Positions 13,801 to 28,260 of a stretch of 64,000 bases of DNA are shown here, piece after piece. The DNA is taken from contig OX579637.1 of assembly GCA_951230915.1 (NCBI GenBank), forward strand, positions 22,258,001 to 22,322,000. The letters run 5' to 3'. Positions within the stretch are counted from its first letter, which is position 1. Each line of letters opens with the position of its first letter. The position numbers and the translations under genes are program-made. Below the pieces are notes generated by a model that saw nothing but the letters and a program-made list of their open reading frames with translations, was not told the origin of the DNA and did not search any database. This DNA comes from Antitrichia curtipendula (lineage: Eukaryota > Streptophyta > Bryopsida > Hypnales > Leucodontaceae).

Positions 13801-15840
13801 ACGTGTGGATTGATTAAATGCTACACAGAAATTAAATATGATCATGCATTCTTATACATGAGGGTGTATGCAAATTACAAAACTTTCTTCTAGTCACATT
13901 CAAAATGAAATTCTATGACATTTGATGTGGGCCGCCTCTAAAGTATAGGTCTGGCTTATTTCCTAGTGTTTTTTTTATTCAGGTATGGACTGATTAAATG
14001 CTACACAAAAATTAAATATGTTCATGCATTCTAATAGTTGAGGGTGTTTGCAAATTACACAACTTTCTTCAAGTCACATTCAAAATGTAATTCTATGACA
14101 TTTGATGTGGGCCGCCTCTAAAGTATAGGTCTGGCTTATTTCCTAGTGTTTTTTTTATTCAGGTATGGACTGATTAAATGCTGCACAGAAATTAAATATG
14201 ATCATGCATTCTTATACATGAGGGTGTATGCAAATTACACAACTTTCTTCAAGTCACATTCAAAATGAAATTCTATGACATTTGATGTGGGCCGCCTCTA
14301 AAGTATAGGTCTGGCTTATTTCCTAGTGTTTTTATTATTCAGGTATGGACTGATTAAGTGCTACACAAAAATTAAATATGATCATGCATTCTTATACATG
14401 AGGGTGTATGCAAATTACAAAACTTTCTTCAAGTCACATTCAAAATGAAATTCTTTGTAATTTGATGTGGGCCGCCTCTCAAGTATAGGTCTGGTTTATC
14501 TCCTAGTGTTTTCTTTATTCAAGTGTGGACTGATTAAATGCTACACACAAATTAAATATGTTCATGCATTCTTATACTTGAGGGTGTTTGCAGATTACAC
14601 CACTTTCTTCAAGTCACATTCAAAATGAAATTCTATGACATTTGATGTGGGCCGCCTCTAAAATATAGGTTTGGTTTATTTCCCAGTGTTTTTTTTATTC
14701 ACGTGTGGACTGATTAAATACTACACACAAATTAAATATGTTCATGCATTCTGATAGTTCAGGGTGTTTGCAAATTACACAACTTTCTTCAAGTCACATT
14801 CAAAATGAAATTCTATGACATTTGATGTGGGCCGCCTCTAAAATATAGGTCGGGCTTATTTCCCAGTGTTTTTTTTATTCACGTGTGGACTGATTAAATG
14901 CCACACATAAATTAAATAAGTTTATGCATTCTAATACTTGAGGGCGTTTGCAGATTACACCACTTTCTTCAAGTCACATTCAAAATGAAATTCTATGACA
15001 TTTGATGTGGGCCGCCTCTAAAATATAGGTTTGGTTTATTTCCCAGTGTTTTTTTTATTCACGTGTGGACTGATTAAATACTACACACAAATTAAATATG
15101 TTCATGCATTCTGATAGTTCAGGGTGTTTGCAAATTACACAACTTTCTTCAAGTCACATTCAAAATGAAATTCTATGACATTTGATGTGGGCCGCCTCTA
15201 AAATATAGGTCGGGCTTATTTCCCAGTGTTTTTTTTATTCACGTGTGGACTGATTAAATGCCACACATAAATTAAATAAGTTTATGCATTCTAATACTTG
15301 AGGGCGTTTGCAGATTACACCACTTTCTTCAAGTCACATTCAAAATGAAATTCTATGACATTTGATGTGGGCCGCCTCTAAAGTATAGTTCTGGTTTATT
15401 TCCCAGTGTTTTTTATATTCTCGTGTGGACTGATTAAATGCTCCACACAAATTATATATGTTCATGGATTCTAATAGTTGAGGGCGTTTTCAAATTACAC
15501 AACTTTTTTCAAGTCACATTCAAAATGATATTCTATGACATTTGATGTGGGCCGCCTCTAAAGTATAGGTCTGGCTTATTTCCTAGTGTTTTTTTTATTC
15601 AGGTATGGACTGATTAAATGCTACATAAAAATTAAATATGATCATGCATTCTTATACATGAGGGTGTTTGCAAATTACAAAACTTTCTTCAAGTCACATT
15701 CAAAATGAAAGTCTATGTCATTTGATGTGGGCCGCCTCTCAAGTATAGGTCTGGCTTATTTCCTAGTGTTTTTTTTATTCAGGTATGGACTGATTAAATG
15801 CTACACACAAATTAAATATGTTCATGCATTCTGATAGTTT
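10801..15840. repeat. Large HOR copy 1 (28 monomers, 5.04 kb)
   Basis: This is the first copy of a very long unit. Its order is marked by AAGTCATTTTAAAAATG (about 10835), GTGTTTCCAAATTAC (11704), GACGGTGTTTGC (about 12058), ATTGTATATG (about 12391), GTGTTTTACAAATTAC (13324), TTCTCGTGTGG (13440), AATTCTTTGTAATTTG (about 14449) and TCGGGCTTATTTCCC (about 14850). The same marks follow in the same order in the next copy. Relative to copy 2 it lacks one monomer at about 13395, where two monomers are fused at the AAGTATAG segment, and it carries an extra dimer: 14761-15120 is repeated at 15121-15480. Confidence 0.88.
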
Positions 15841-18800
15841 AGGGTGTTTTCAAATTACACAACTTTCTTCAAGTCATTTTAAAAATGAAATTCTATGACA
15901 TTTGATGTGGGCCGCCTCTAAAATATAGGTCTGGCTTATTTCCTAGTGTTTTTTTTATTCACGTGTGGACTGATTAAATACTACACACAGATTAAATATG
16001 TTCACGCATTCTGAAAATTGAGTGTGTTTTCAAATTACAAAACTTTCTGCAAGTCACATTCAAAATGATATTCTATGACCTTTGACGTGGGCCGCCTCTC
16101 AAGTATAGCTCTGGTTTATCTCCTTGTGTTTTCTTTATTCAAGTGCGGACTGATTAAATGCTACACACAAATTAAATATGTTCATGCATTCTTATACTTG
16201 AGGGTGTTTGCAAATTATACAACTTTCTTCAAGTCACATTCAAAATGAAATTCTATGACATTTGATGTAGGCTGCCTCTAAAATATAGGTCTGGCTTATT
16301 TCCTAGTGTTTTTTTTATTCACGTGTGGACTTATTAAATGCTACACACAAATTATATATGATCATGCATTCTGATAGTTCAGGGTGTTTGCAAATTACAC
16401 AACTTTCTTCAAGTCACATTCAAAATGAAATTCTATAACATTTGATGTGGGCCGCCTGTAAAGTATAGGTCTGGCTTATTTCCTAGTGTTTTTTTTATTC
16501 AGGTATGGACTGATTAAATGCTACACACAGATTAAATATGTTCACGCATTCTGAAAATTGAGTGTGTTTTCAAATTACAAAACTTTCTGCAAGTCACATT
16601 CAAAATGATATTCTATGACCTTTGACGTGGGCCGCCTCCCAAGTATAGCTCTGATTTATCTCCTTGTGTTTTCTTTATTCCAGTGCGGACTGATTAAATG
16701 CTACACACAAATTAAATATGTTCATGCATTCTTATACTTGAGGGTGTTTCCAAATTACACAACTTTCTTCAAGTCAAATTCGAAATGAAATTCTATGACA
16801 TTTGATGTGGGCCGCCTCTAAAGTATAGGTCTGGCTTATTTCCTAGAGTTTTTTTTATTCAGGTATGGACTGAGTAAATGCTACACACAAATGAAATATG
16901 TTCATGCATTCTGATAGTTCAGGGTGTTTTCAAATTACACAACTTTCTTCAAGTCATTTTCAAAATGAAATTCTATGACATTTGATGTGGGCCGCCTCTA
17001 AAATATATGTCTGGTTTATCTCCTAGTGTTTTCTTTATTCAAGTGTGGACTGATTAAATGCTACACACAAATTAAATATGTTCATGCATTCTTATACTTG
17101 ACGGTGTTTGCAACTTACACCACTTTCTTCAAGTCACATTCGAAATGAAATTCTATGACATTTGATGTGGGCCGCCTGTAAAGTAAAGGTCTGGCTTATT
17201 TCCTAGTGTTTTTTTTATTCAGGTATGGACTGATTAAATGCTACACACAAATTAAATATGTTCATGCATTCTGATAGTTCAGGGTGTTTGTAAATTACAC
17301 AACTTTCTTCAAGTCATTTTCAAAATGAAATTCTATGACATTTGATGTGGGCCGCCTCTAAAATATAAGTCTCGCTTATTTCCTAGTGTTTTTTTTATTC
17401 ACGTGTGGACTTAGTAAATGCTACACACAAATTGTATATGTTCATGCATTCTAATAGTTCAGGGTGTTTGCAAATTACACAACTTTCTTCAAGTCACATT
17501 CAAAATGAAAGTCTATGTCATTTGATGTGGGCCGCCTCTCAAGTATAGGTCTGGTTTATCTCCTAGTGTTTTCTTTATTCAAGTGAGGACTGATAAAATG
17601 CTACACATAAATTAAATAAGTTCATGCATTCTAATACTTGAGGGTGTTTGCAGATTACACAACTTTCTTCAAGTCACATTCAAAATGAAATTCTATGACA
17701 TTTGATGTGGGCCGCCTCTAAAGTATAGGTCTGGTTTATTTCCCAGTGTTTTTTTTATTCACGTATGGACTGATTAAATGCTACACAAAAATTAAATATG
17801 ATCATGCATTCTTATACATGAGGGTGTTTGCAAATTACAAAACTTTCTTCAAGTCACATTCAAAATGATATTCTATGACATTTGATGTGGGCCACCTCTA
17901 AAGTATAGGTCTGGCTTATTTCCTAGTGTTTTTTTTATTCAGGTATGGACAGATTAAGTGCTACACAAAATTTAAATATGATCATGCATTCTTATACATG
18001 AGGGTGTTTGCAAATTACACAACTTTCTTCAAGTCACATTCAAAATGAAATTCTATGACATTTGATGTGGGCCGCCTCTAAAGTATAGGTCTGGCTTATT
18101 TCTTAGTGTTTTTATTATTCAGGTATGGACTGATTAAGTGCTACACACAAATTAAATATGATCATGCATTCTTATACTTGAGGGTGTTTGCAAATTACAC
18201 CACTTTCTTCAAGTCACATTCAAAATGATATACTATGACATTTGATGTGGGCCACCTCTAAAGTATAGGTCTGGCTTATTTCCTAGTGTTTTTTTTATTC
18301 AGGTATGGTCTGATTAAATGCTACACAAAAATTAAAAATGATCATGCATTCTTATACATGAGGGTGTTTTACAAATTACAGAACTTTCTTCAAGTCACAT
18401 TCAAAATGGAAGTCTATGTCATTTGATGTGGGCCGCCTCTCAAGTATAGGTCTGGTTTATCTCCTAGTGTTTTCTTTATTCAAGTGTGGACTGATTAAAT
18501 GCTACACACAAATTAAATATGTTCATGCATTCTTATACTTGAGGGTGTTTGCAAATTACACAACTTTCTTCAAGTCACATTCAAAATGAAATTCTATGAC
18601 ATTTGATGTGGGCCGCCTCTAAAGTATAGTTCTGGTTTATTTCCCAGTGTTTTTTATATTCTCGTGTGGACTGATTAAATGCTCCACACAAATTATATAT
18701 GTTCATGGATTCTAATAGTTGAGGGCGTTTTCAAATTACACAACTTTTTTCAAGTCACATTCAAAATGATATTCTATGACATTTGATGTGGGCCGCCTCT

Positions 18801-21240
18801 AAAGTATAGGTCTGGCTTATTTCCTAGTGTTTTTATTATTCAGGTATGGACTGATTAAATGCTACACAAAAATTAAATATGTTCATGCATTCTTATACTT
18901 GAGGGTGTTTGCAAATTACACCACTTTCTTCAAGTCACATTCAAAATGAAAGTCTATGTCATTTAATGTGGGCCGCCTCTAAAGTATAGTTCTGGTTTAT
19001 TTCCCAGTGTTTTTTTTATTCACGTGTGGATTGATTAAATGCTACACAGAAATTAAATATGATCATGCATTCTTATACATGAGGGTGTATGCAAATTACA
19101 AAACTTTCTTCTAGTCACATTCAAAATGAAATTCTATGACATTTGATGTGGGCCGCCTCTAAAGTATAGGTCTGGCTTATTTCCTAGTGTTTTTTTTATT
19201 CAGGTATGGACTGATTAAATGCTACACAAAAATTAAATATGTTCATGCATTCTAATAGTTGAGGGTGTTTGCAAATTACACAACTTTCTTCAAGTCACAT
19301 TCAAAATGTAATTCTATGACATTTGATGTGGGCCGCCTCTAAAGTATAGGTCTGGCTTATTTCCTAGTGTTTTTTTTATTCAGGTATGGACTGATTAAAT
19401 GCTACACAGAAATTAAATATGATCATGCATTCTTATACATGAGGGTGTATGCAAATTACACAACTTTCTTCAAGTCACATTCAAAATGAAATTCTATGAC
19501 ATTTGATGTGGGCCGCCTCTAAAGTATAGGTCTGGCTTATTTCCTAGTGTTTTTATTATTCAGGTATGGACTGATTAAGTGCTACACAAAAATTAAATAT
19601 GATCATGCATTCTTATACATGAGGGTGTATGCAAATTACAAAACTTTCTTCAAGTCACATTCAAAATGAAATTCTTTGTAATTTGATGTGGGCCGCCTCT
19701 CAAGTATAGGTCTGGTTTATCTCCTAGTGTTTTCTTTATTCAAGTGTGGACTGATTAAATGCTACACACAAATTAAATATGTTCATGCATTCTTATACTT
19801 GAGGGTGTTTGCAGATTACACCACTTTCTTCAAGTCACATTCAAAATGAAATTCTATGACATTTGATGTGGGCCGCCTCTAAAATATAGGTTTGGTTTAT
19901 TTCCCAGTGTTTTTTTTATTCACGTGTGGACTGATTAAATACTACACACAAATTAAATATGTTCATGCATTCTGATAGTTCAGGGTGTTTGCAAATTACA
20001 CAACTTTCTTCAAGTCACATTCAAAATGAAATTCTATGACATTTGATGTGGGCCGCCTCTAAAATATAGGTCGGGCTTATTTCCCAGTGTTTTTTTTATT
20101 CACGTGTGGACTGATTAAATGCCACACATAAATTAAATAAGTTTATGCATTCTAATACTTGAGGGCGTTTGCAGATTACACCACTTTCTTCAAGTCACAT
20201 TCAAAATGAAATTCTATGACATTTGATGTGGGCCGCCTCTAAAATATAGGTTTGGTTTATTTCCCAGTGTTTTTTTTATTCACGTGTGGACTGATTAAAT
20301 ACTACACACAAATTAAATATGTTCATGCATTCTAATAGTTGAGGGTGTTTGCAAATTACACAACTTTCTTCAAGTCACATTCAAAATGATATTCTATGAC
20401 ATTTGATGTGGGCCGCCTCTAAAGTATAGGTCTGGCTTATTTCCTAGTGTTTTTTTTATTCAGGTATGGACTGATTAAATGCTACATAAAAATTAAATAT
20501 GATCATGCATTCTTATACATGAGGGTGTTTGCAAATTACAAAACTTTCTTCAAGTCACATTCAAAATGAAAGTCTATGTCATTTGATGTGGGCCGCCTCT
20601 CAAGTATAGGTCTGGTTTATCTCCTAGTGTTTTCTATATTCAAGTGTGGACTGATTAAATGCTACACACAAATTAAATATGTTCATGCATTCTTATACTT
20701 GAGGGTGTTTGCAGATTACACCACTTTCTTCAAGTCACATTCAAAATGAAATTCTATGACATTTGATGTGGGCCGCCTCTAAAATATAGGTCTGGCTTAT
20801 TTCCTAGTGTTTTTTTTATTCACGTGTGGACTTATTAAATGCTACACACAAATTATATATGTTCATGCATTCTGATAGTTCAGGGTGTTTGCAAATTACA
20901 CAACTTTCTTCAAGTCACATTCAAAATGATATTCTATGACATTTGATGTGGGCCGCCTCTAAAGTATAGGTCTGGCTTATTTCCTAGTGTTTTTTTTATT
21001 CAGGTATGGACTGATTAAATGCTACATAAAAATTAAATATGATCATGCATTCTTATACATGAGGGTGTTTGCAAATTACAAAACTTTCTTCAAGTCACAT
21101 TCAAAATGAAAGTCTATGACATTTGATGTGGGCCGCCTCTCAAGTATAGGTCTGGCTTATTTCCTAGTGTTTTTTTTATTCAGGTATGGACTGATTAAAT
21201 GCTACACACAAATTAAATATGTTCATGCATTCTGATAGTT
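15841..21240. repeat. Large HOR copy 2 (30 monomers, 5.40 kb)
   Basis: This copy aligns with copy 1 at offset 5040 up to about 18420 (for example GTGTTTCCAAATTAC at 16744 and GTGTTTTACAAATTAC at 18364) and at offset 5220 after it, because it keeps a monomer missing from copy 1. It ends with a local duplication in which the monomers at 20341-20700 return at 20881-21240, with small changes. The shared one-base insertion at 13330 and 18370 supports descent of both copies from one ancestor rather than chance similarity. Confidence 0.88.
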
Positions 21241-24200
21241 TAGGGTGTTTTCAAATTACACAACTTTCTTCAAGTCATTTTAAAAATGAAATTCTATGAC
21301 ATTTGATGTGGGCCGCCTCTAAAATATAGGTCTGGCTTATTTCCTAGTGTTTTTTTTATTCAAGTGTGGACTGATTAAATACTACACACAGATTAAATAT
21401 GTTCACGCATTCTGAAAATTGAGTGTGTTTTCAAATTACAAAACTTTCTGCAAGTCACATTCAAAATGATATTCTATGACCTTTGACGTGGGCCGCCTCT
21501 CAAGTATAGCTCTGGTTTATCTCCTTGTGTTTTCTTTATTCAAGTGCGGACTGATTAAATGCTACACACAAATTAAATATGTTCATGCATTCTTATACTT
21601 GAGGGTGTTTGCAAATTATACAACTTTCTTCAAGTCACATTCAAAATGAAATTCTATGACATTTGATGTAGGCTGCCTCTAAAATATAGGTCTGGCTTAT
21701 TTCCTAGTGTTTTTTTTATTCACGTGTGGACTTATTAAATGCTACACACAAATTATATATGATCATGCATTCTGATAGTTCAGGGTGTTTGCAAATTACA
21801 CAACTTTCTTCAAGTCACATTCAAAATGAAATTCTATAACATTTGATGTGGGCCGCCTGTAAAGTATAGGTCTGGCTTATTTCCTAGTGTTTTTTTTATT
21901 CAGGTATGGACTGATTAAATGCTACACACAGATTAAATATGTTCACGCATTCTGAAAATTGAGTGTGTTTTCAAATTACAAAACTTTCTGCAAGTCACAT
22001 TCAAAATGATATTCTATGACCTTTGACGTGGGCCGCCTCCCAAGTATAGCTCTGATTTATCTCCTTGTGTTTTCTTTATTCCAGTGCGGACTGATTAAAT
22101 GCTACACACAAATTAAATATGTTCATGCATTCTTATACTTGAGGGTGTTTCCAAATTACACAACTTTCTTCAAGTCAAATTCGAAATGAAATTCTATGAC
22201 ATTTGATGTGGGCCGCCTCTAAAGTATAGGTCTGGCTTATTTCCTAGAGTTTTTTTTATTCAGGTATGGACTGAGTAAATGCTACACACAAATGAAATAT
22301 GTTCATGCATTCTGATAGTTCAGGGTGTTTTCAAATTACACAACTTTCTTCAAGTCATTTTCAAAATGAAATTCTATGACATTTGATGTGGGCCGCCTCT
22401 AAAATATATGTCTGGTTTATCTCCTAGTGTTTTCTTTATTCAAGTGTGGACTGATTAAATGCTACACACAAATTAAATATGTTCATGCATTCTTATACTT
22501 GACGGTGTTTGCAACTTACACCACTTTCTTCAAGTCACATTCGAAATGAAATTCTATGACATTTGATGTGGGCCGCCTGTAAAGTAAAGGTCTGGCTTAT
22601 TTCCTAGTGTTTTTTTTATTCAGGTATGGACTGATTAAATGCTACACACAAATTAAATATGTTCATGCATTCTGATAGTTCAGGGTGTTTGTAAATTACA
22701 CAACTTTCTTCAAGTCATTTTCAAAATGAAATTCTATGACATTTGATGTGGGCCGCCTCTAAAATATAAGTCTCGCTTATTTCCTAGTGTTTTTTTTATT
22801 CACGTGTGGACTTAGTAAATGCTACACACAAATTGTATATGTTCATGCATTCTGATAGTTCAGGGTGTTTGCAAATTACACAACTTTCTTCAAGTCACAT
22901 TCAAAATGAAAGTCTATGTCATTTGATGTGGGCCGCCTCTCAAGTATAGGTCTGGTTTATCTCCTAGTGTTTTCTTTATTCAAGTGAGGACTGATAAAAT
23001 GCTACACATAAATTAAATAAGTTCATGCATTCTAATACTTGAGGGTGTTTGCAGATTACACAACTTTCTTCAAGTCACATTCAAAATGAAATTCTATGAC
23101 ATTTGATGTGGGCCGCCTCTAAAGTATAGGTCTGGTTTATTTCCCAGTGTTTTTTTTATTCACGTATGGACTGATTAAATGCTACACAAAAATTAAATAT
23201 GATCATGCATTCTTATACATGAGGGTGTTTGCAAATTACAAAACTTTCTTCAAGTCACATTCAAAATGATATTCTATGACATTTGATGTGGGCCACCTCT
23301 AAAGTATAGGTCTGGCTTATTTCCTAGTGTTTTTTTTATTCAGGTATGGACAGATTAAATGCTACACAAAATTTAAATATGATCATGCATTCTTATACAT
23401 GAGGGTGTTTGCAAATTACACAACTTTCTTCAAGTCACATTCAAAATGAAATTCTATGACATTTGATGTGGGCCGCCTCTAAAGTATAGGTCTGGCTTAT
23501 TTCTTAGTGTTTTTATTATTCAGGTATGGACTGATTAAGTGCTACACACAAATTAAATATGATCATGCATTCTTATACTTGAGGGTGTTTGCAAATTACA
23601 CCACTTTCTTCAAGTCACATTCAAAATGATATACTATGACATTTGATGTGGGCCACCTCTAAAGTATAGGTCTGGCTTATTTCCTAGTGTTTTTTTTATT
23701 CAGGTATGGTTTGATTAAATGCTACACAAAAATTAAAAATGATCATGCATTCTTATACATGAGGGTGTTTGCAAATTACAGAACTTTCTTCAAGTCACAT
23801 TCAAAATGGAAGTCTATGTCATTTGATGTGGGCCGCCTCTAAAGTATAGGTCTGGCTTATTTCCTAGTGTTTTTTTAATTCAGGTATGGACTGATTAAAT
23901 GCTACACAAAAATTAAATATGATCATGCATTCTTATACAGGAGGGTGTATGCAAATTACACAACTTTCTTCAAGTCACATTCAAAATGAAATTCTATGAC
24001 ATTTGATGTGGGCCGCCTCTAAAGTATAGTTCTGGTTTATTTCCCAGTGTTTTTTATATTCTCGTGTGGACTGATTAAATGCTCCACACAAATTATATAT
24101 GTTCATGGATTCTAATAGTTGAGGGCGTTTTCAAATTACACAACTTTTTTCAAGTCACATTCAAAATGATATTCTATGACATTTGATGTGGGCCGCCTCT

Positions 24201-25380
24201 AAAGTATAGGTCTGGCTTATTTCCTAGTGTTTTTATTATTCAGGTATGGACTGATTAAATGCTACACAAAAATTAAATATGATCATGCATTCTTATACTT
24301 GAGGGTGTTTGCAAATTACACCACTTTCTTCAAGTCACATTCAAAATGAAAGTCTATGTCATTTGATGTGGGCCGCCTCTAAAGTATAGTTCTGGTTTAT
24401 TTCCCAGTGTTTTTTTTATTCACGTGTGGATTGATTAAATGCTACACAGAAATTAAATATGATCATGCATTCTTATACATGAGGGTGTATGCAAATTACA
24501 AAACTTTCTTCTAGTCACATTCAAAATGAAATTCTATGACATTTGATGTGGGCCGCCTCTAAAGTATAGGTCTGGCTTATTTCCTAGTGTTTTTTTTATT
24601 CAGGTATGGACTGATTAAATGCTACACAAAAATTAAATATGTTCATGCATTCTAATAGTTGAGGGTGTTTGCAAATTACACAACTTTCTTCAAGTCACAT
24701 TCAAAATGTAATTCTATGACATTTGATGTGGGCCGCCTCTAAAGTATAGGTCTGGCTTATTTCCTAGTGTTTTTTTTATTCAGGTATGGACTGATTAAAT
24801 GCTACACAGAAATTAAATATGATCATGCATTCTTATACATGAGGGTGTATGCAAATTACACAACTTTCTTCAAGTCACATTCAAAATGAAATTCTATGAC
24901 ATTTGATGTGGGCCGCCTCTAAAGTATAGGTCTGGCTTATTTCCTAGTGTTTTTATTATTCAGGTATGGACTGATTAAATGCTACACAAAAATTAAATAT
25001 GATCATGCATTCTTATACATGAGGGTGTATGCAAATTACAAAACTTTCTTCAAGTCACATTCAAAATGAAATTCTTTGTAATTTGATGTGGGCCGCCTCT
25101 CAAGTATAGGTCTGGTTTATCTCCTAGTGTTTTCTTTATTCAAGTGTGGACTGATTAAATGCTACACACAAATTAAATATGTTCATGCATTCTTATACTT
25201 GAGGGTGTTTGCAGATTACACCACTTTCTTCAAGTCACATTCAAAATGAAATTCTATGACATTTGATGTGGGCCGCCTCTAAAATATAGGTTTGGTTTAT
25301 TTCCCAGTGTTTTTTTTATTCACGTGTGGACTGATTAAATACTACACACAAATTAAATATGTTCATGCATTCTGATAGTT
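21241..25380. repeat. Large HOR copy 3 (partial, grades into the 5-mer)
   Basis: Aligns with copy 2 at offset 5400, with GTGTTTCCAAATTAC at 22144, GACGGTG at 22501, TTCTCGTGTGG at 24060 and AATTCTTTGTAATTTG at about 25069. The insertion seen at 13330 and 18370 is absent at 23770. Next to that site, at 23821-24000, one monomer has been replaced by a different type with TTTTTTAATTCAGG, so a conversion tract or exchange here is likely. Beyond about 25381 the series continues but is taken over by a 900-bp repetition. Confidence 0.85.
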
Positions 25381-28260
25381 CAGGGTGTTTGCAAATTACA
25401 CCACTTTCTTCAAGTCACATTCAAAATGAAATTCTATGACATTTGATGTGGGCCGCCTCTAAAATATAGGTCGGGCTTATTTCCCAGTGTTTTTTTTATT
25501 CACGTGTGGACTGATTAAATGCCACACATAAATTAAATAAGTTTATGCATTCTAATACTTGAGGGCGTTTGCAGATTACACCACTTTCTTCAAGTCACAT
25601 TCAAAATGAAATTCTATGACATTTGATGTGGGCCGCCTCTAAAATATAGGTTTGGTTTATTTCCCAGTGTTTTTTTTATTCACGTGTGGACTGATTAAAT
25701 ACTACACACAAATTAAATATGTTCATGCATTCTAATAGTTGAGGGTGTTTGCAAATTACACAACTTTCTTCAAGTCACATTCAAAATGATATTCTATGAC
25801 ATTTGATGTGGGCCGCCTCTAAAGTATAGGTCTGGCTTATTTCCTAGTGTTTTTTTTATTCAGGTATGGACTGATTAAATGCTACATAAAAATTAAATAT
25901 GATCATGCATTCTTATACATGAGGGTGTTTGCAAATTACACCACTTTCTTCAAGTCACATTCAAAATGAAAGTCTATGTCATTTGATGTGGGCCGCCTCT
26001 CAAGTATAGGTCTGGTTTATCTCCTAGTGTTTTCTATATTCAAGTGTGGACTGATTAAATGCTACACACAAATTAAATATGTTCATGCATTCTTATACTT
26101 GAGGGTGTTTGCAGATTACACCACTTTCTTCAAGTCACATTCAAAATGAAATTCCATGACATTTGATGTGGGCCGCCTCTAAAATATAGGTCTGGCTTAT
26201 TTCCGAGTGTTTTTTTTATTCACGTGTGGACTTATTAAATGCTACACACAAATTATATATGTTCATGCATTCTGATAGTTCAGGGTGTTTGCAAATTACA
26301 CAACTTTCTTCAAGTCACATTCAAAATGAAATTCTATGACATTTGATGTGGGCCGCCTCTAAAATATAGGTCGGGCTTATTTCCCAGTGTTTTTTTTATT
26401 CACGTGTGGACTGATTAAATGCCACACATAAATTAAATAAGTTTATGCATTCTAATACTTGAGGGCGTTTGCAGATTACACCACTTTCTTCAAGTCACAT
26501 TCAAAATGAAATTCTATGACATTTGATGTGGGCCGCCTCTAAAATATAGGTTTGGTTTATTTCCCAGTGTTTTTTTTATTCACGTGTGGACTGATTAAAT
26601 ACTACACACAAATTAAATATGTTCATGCATTCTAATAGTTGAGGGTGTTTGCAAATTACACAACTTTCTTCAAGTCACATTCAAAATGATATTCTATGAC
26701 ATTTGATGTGGGCCGCCTCTAAAGTATAGGTCTGGCTTATTTCCTAGTGTTTTTTTTATTCAGGTATGGACTGATTAAATGCTACATAAAAATTAAATAT
26801 GATCATGCATTCTTATACATGAGGGTGTTTGCAAATTACACCACTTTCTTCAAGTCACATTCAAAATGAAAGTCTATGTCATTTGATGTGGGCCGCCTCT
26901 CAAGTATAGGTCTGGTTTATCTCCTAGTGTTTTCTATATTCAAGTGTGGACTGATTAAATGCTACACACAAATTAAATATGTTCATGCATTCTTATACTT
27001 GAGGGTGTTTGCAGATTACACCACTTTCTTCAAGTCACATTCAAAATGAAATTCCATGACATTTGATGTGGGCCGCCTCTAAAATATAGGTCTGGCTTAT
27101 TTCCGAGTGTTTTTTTTATTCACGTGTGGACTTATTAAATGCTACACACAAATTATATATGTTCATGCATTCTGATAGTTCAGGGTGTTTGCAAATTACA
27201 CAACTTTCTTCAAGTCACATTCAAAATGAAATTCTATGACATTTGATGTGGGCCGCCTCTAAAATATAGGTCGGGCTTATTTCCCAGTGTTTTTTTTATT
27301 CACGTGTGGACTGATTAAATGCCACACATAAATTAAATAAGTTTATGCATTCTAATACTTGAGGGCGTTTGCAGATTACACCACTTTCTTCAAGTCACAT
27401 TCAAAATGAAATTCTATGACATTTGATGTGGGCCGCCTCTAAAATATAGGTTTGGTTTATTTCCCAGTGTTTTTTTTATTCACGTGTGGACTGATTAAAT
27501 ACTACACACAAATTAAATATGTTCATGCATTCTAATAGTTGAGGGTGTTTGCAAATTACACAACTTTCTTCAAGTCACATTCAAAATGATATTCTATGAC
27601 ATTTGATGTGGGCCGCCTCTAAAGTATAGGTCTGGCTTATTTCCTAGTGTTTTTTTTATTCAGGTATGGACTGATTAAATGCTACATAAAAATTAAATAT
27701 GATCATGCATTCTTATACATGAGGGTGTTTGCAAATTACAAAACTTTCTTCAAGTCACATTCAAAATCAAAGTCTATGTCATTTGATGTGGGCCGCCTCT
27801 CAAGTATAGGTCTGGTTTATCTCCTAGTGTTTTCTATATTCAAGTGTGGACTGATTAAATGCTACACACAAATTAAATATGTTCATGCATTCTTATACTT
27901 GAGGGTGTTTGCAGATTACACCACTTTCTTCAAGTCACATTCAAAATGAAATTCTATGACATTTGATGTGGGCCGCCTCTAAAATATAGGTCTGGCTTAT
28001 TTCCTAGTGTTTTTTTTATTCACGTGTGGACTTATTAAATGCTACACACAAATTATATATGTTCATGCATTCTGATAGTTCAGGGTGTTTGCAAATTACA
28101 CAACTTTCTTCAAGTCACATTCAAAATGAAATTCTATGACTTTTGATGTGGGCCGCCTCTAAAATATAGGTCGGGCTTATTTCCCAGTGTTTTTTTTATT
28201 CACGTGTGGACTGATTAAATGCCACACATAAATTAAATAAGTTTATGCATTCTAATACTT
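25381..28260. repeat. 5-mer HOR (900 bp), about 3.2 copies
   Basis: A five-monomer order repeats from 25381, 26281 and 27181, with a partial fourth at 28081. It runs: the TCGGGCTTATTTCCC monomer; the GAGGGCGTTTGCAGATTACA monomer with GGTTTGGTTTATT; the ATGATATTC plus CTACATAAAA monomer; the AAAGTCTATGTC plus TTTTCTATATTCAAGTG monomer; and the TTGCAGATTACACC plus CTTATTAAATG monomer. The five also occur once in the large HOR at 19981-20880. The 900-bp tandem therefore looks like a local amplification of the tail of the 5.4-kb unit. Confidence 0.88.

Noticed and set aside
27647..27949. 100-codon open frame, with close copies at 30526-30828, 33586-33888 and shorter ones at 28728, 29626 and 35638
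   Set aside because: It is the satellite read in one frame: a 60-residue period equals the 180-bp unit, and it opens only where three stop-removing variants coincide. The 27647 and 28728 frames begin with GTG. Most equivalent positions in the array contain stops.
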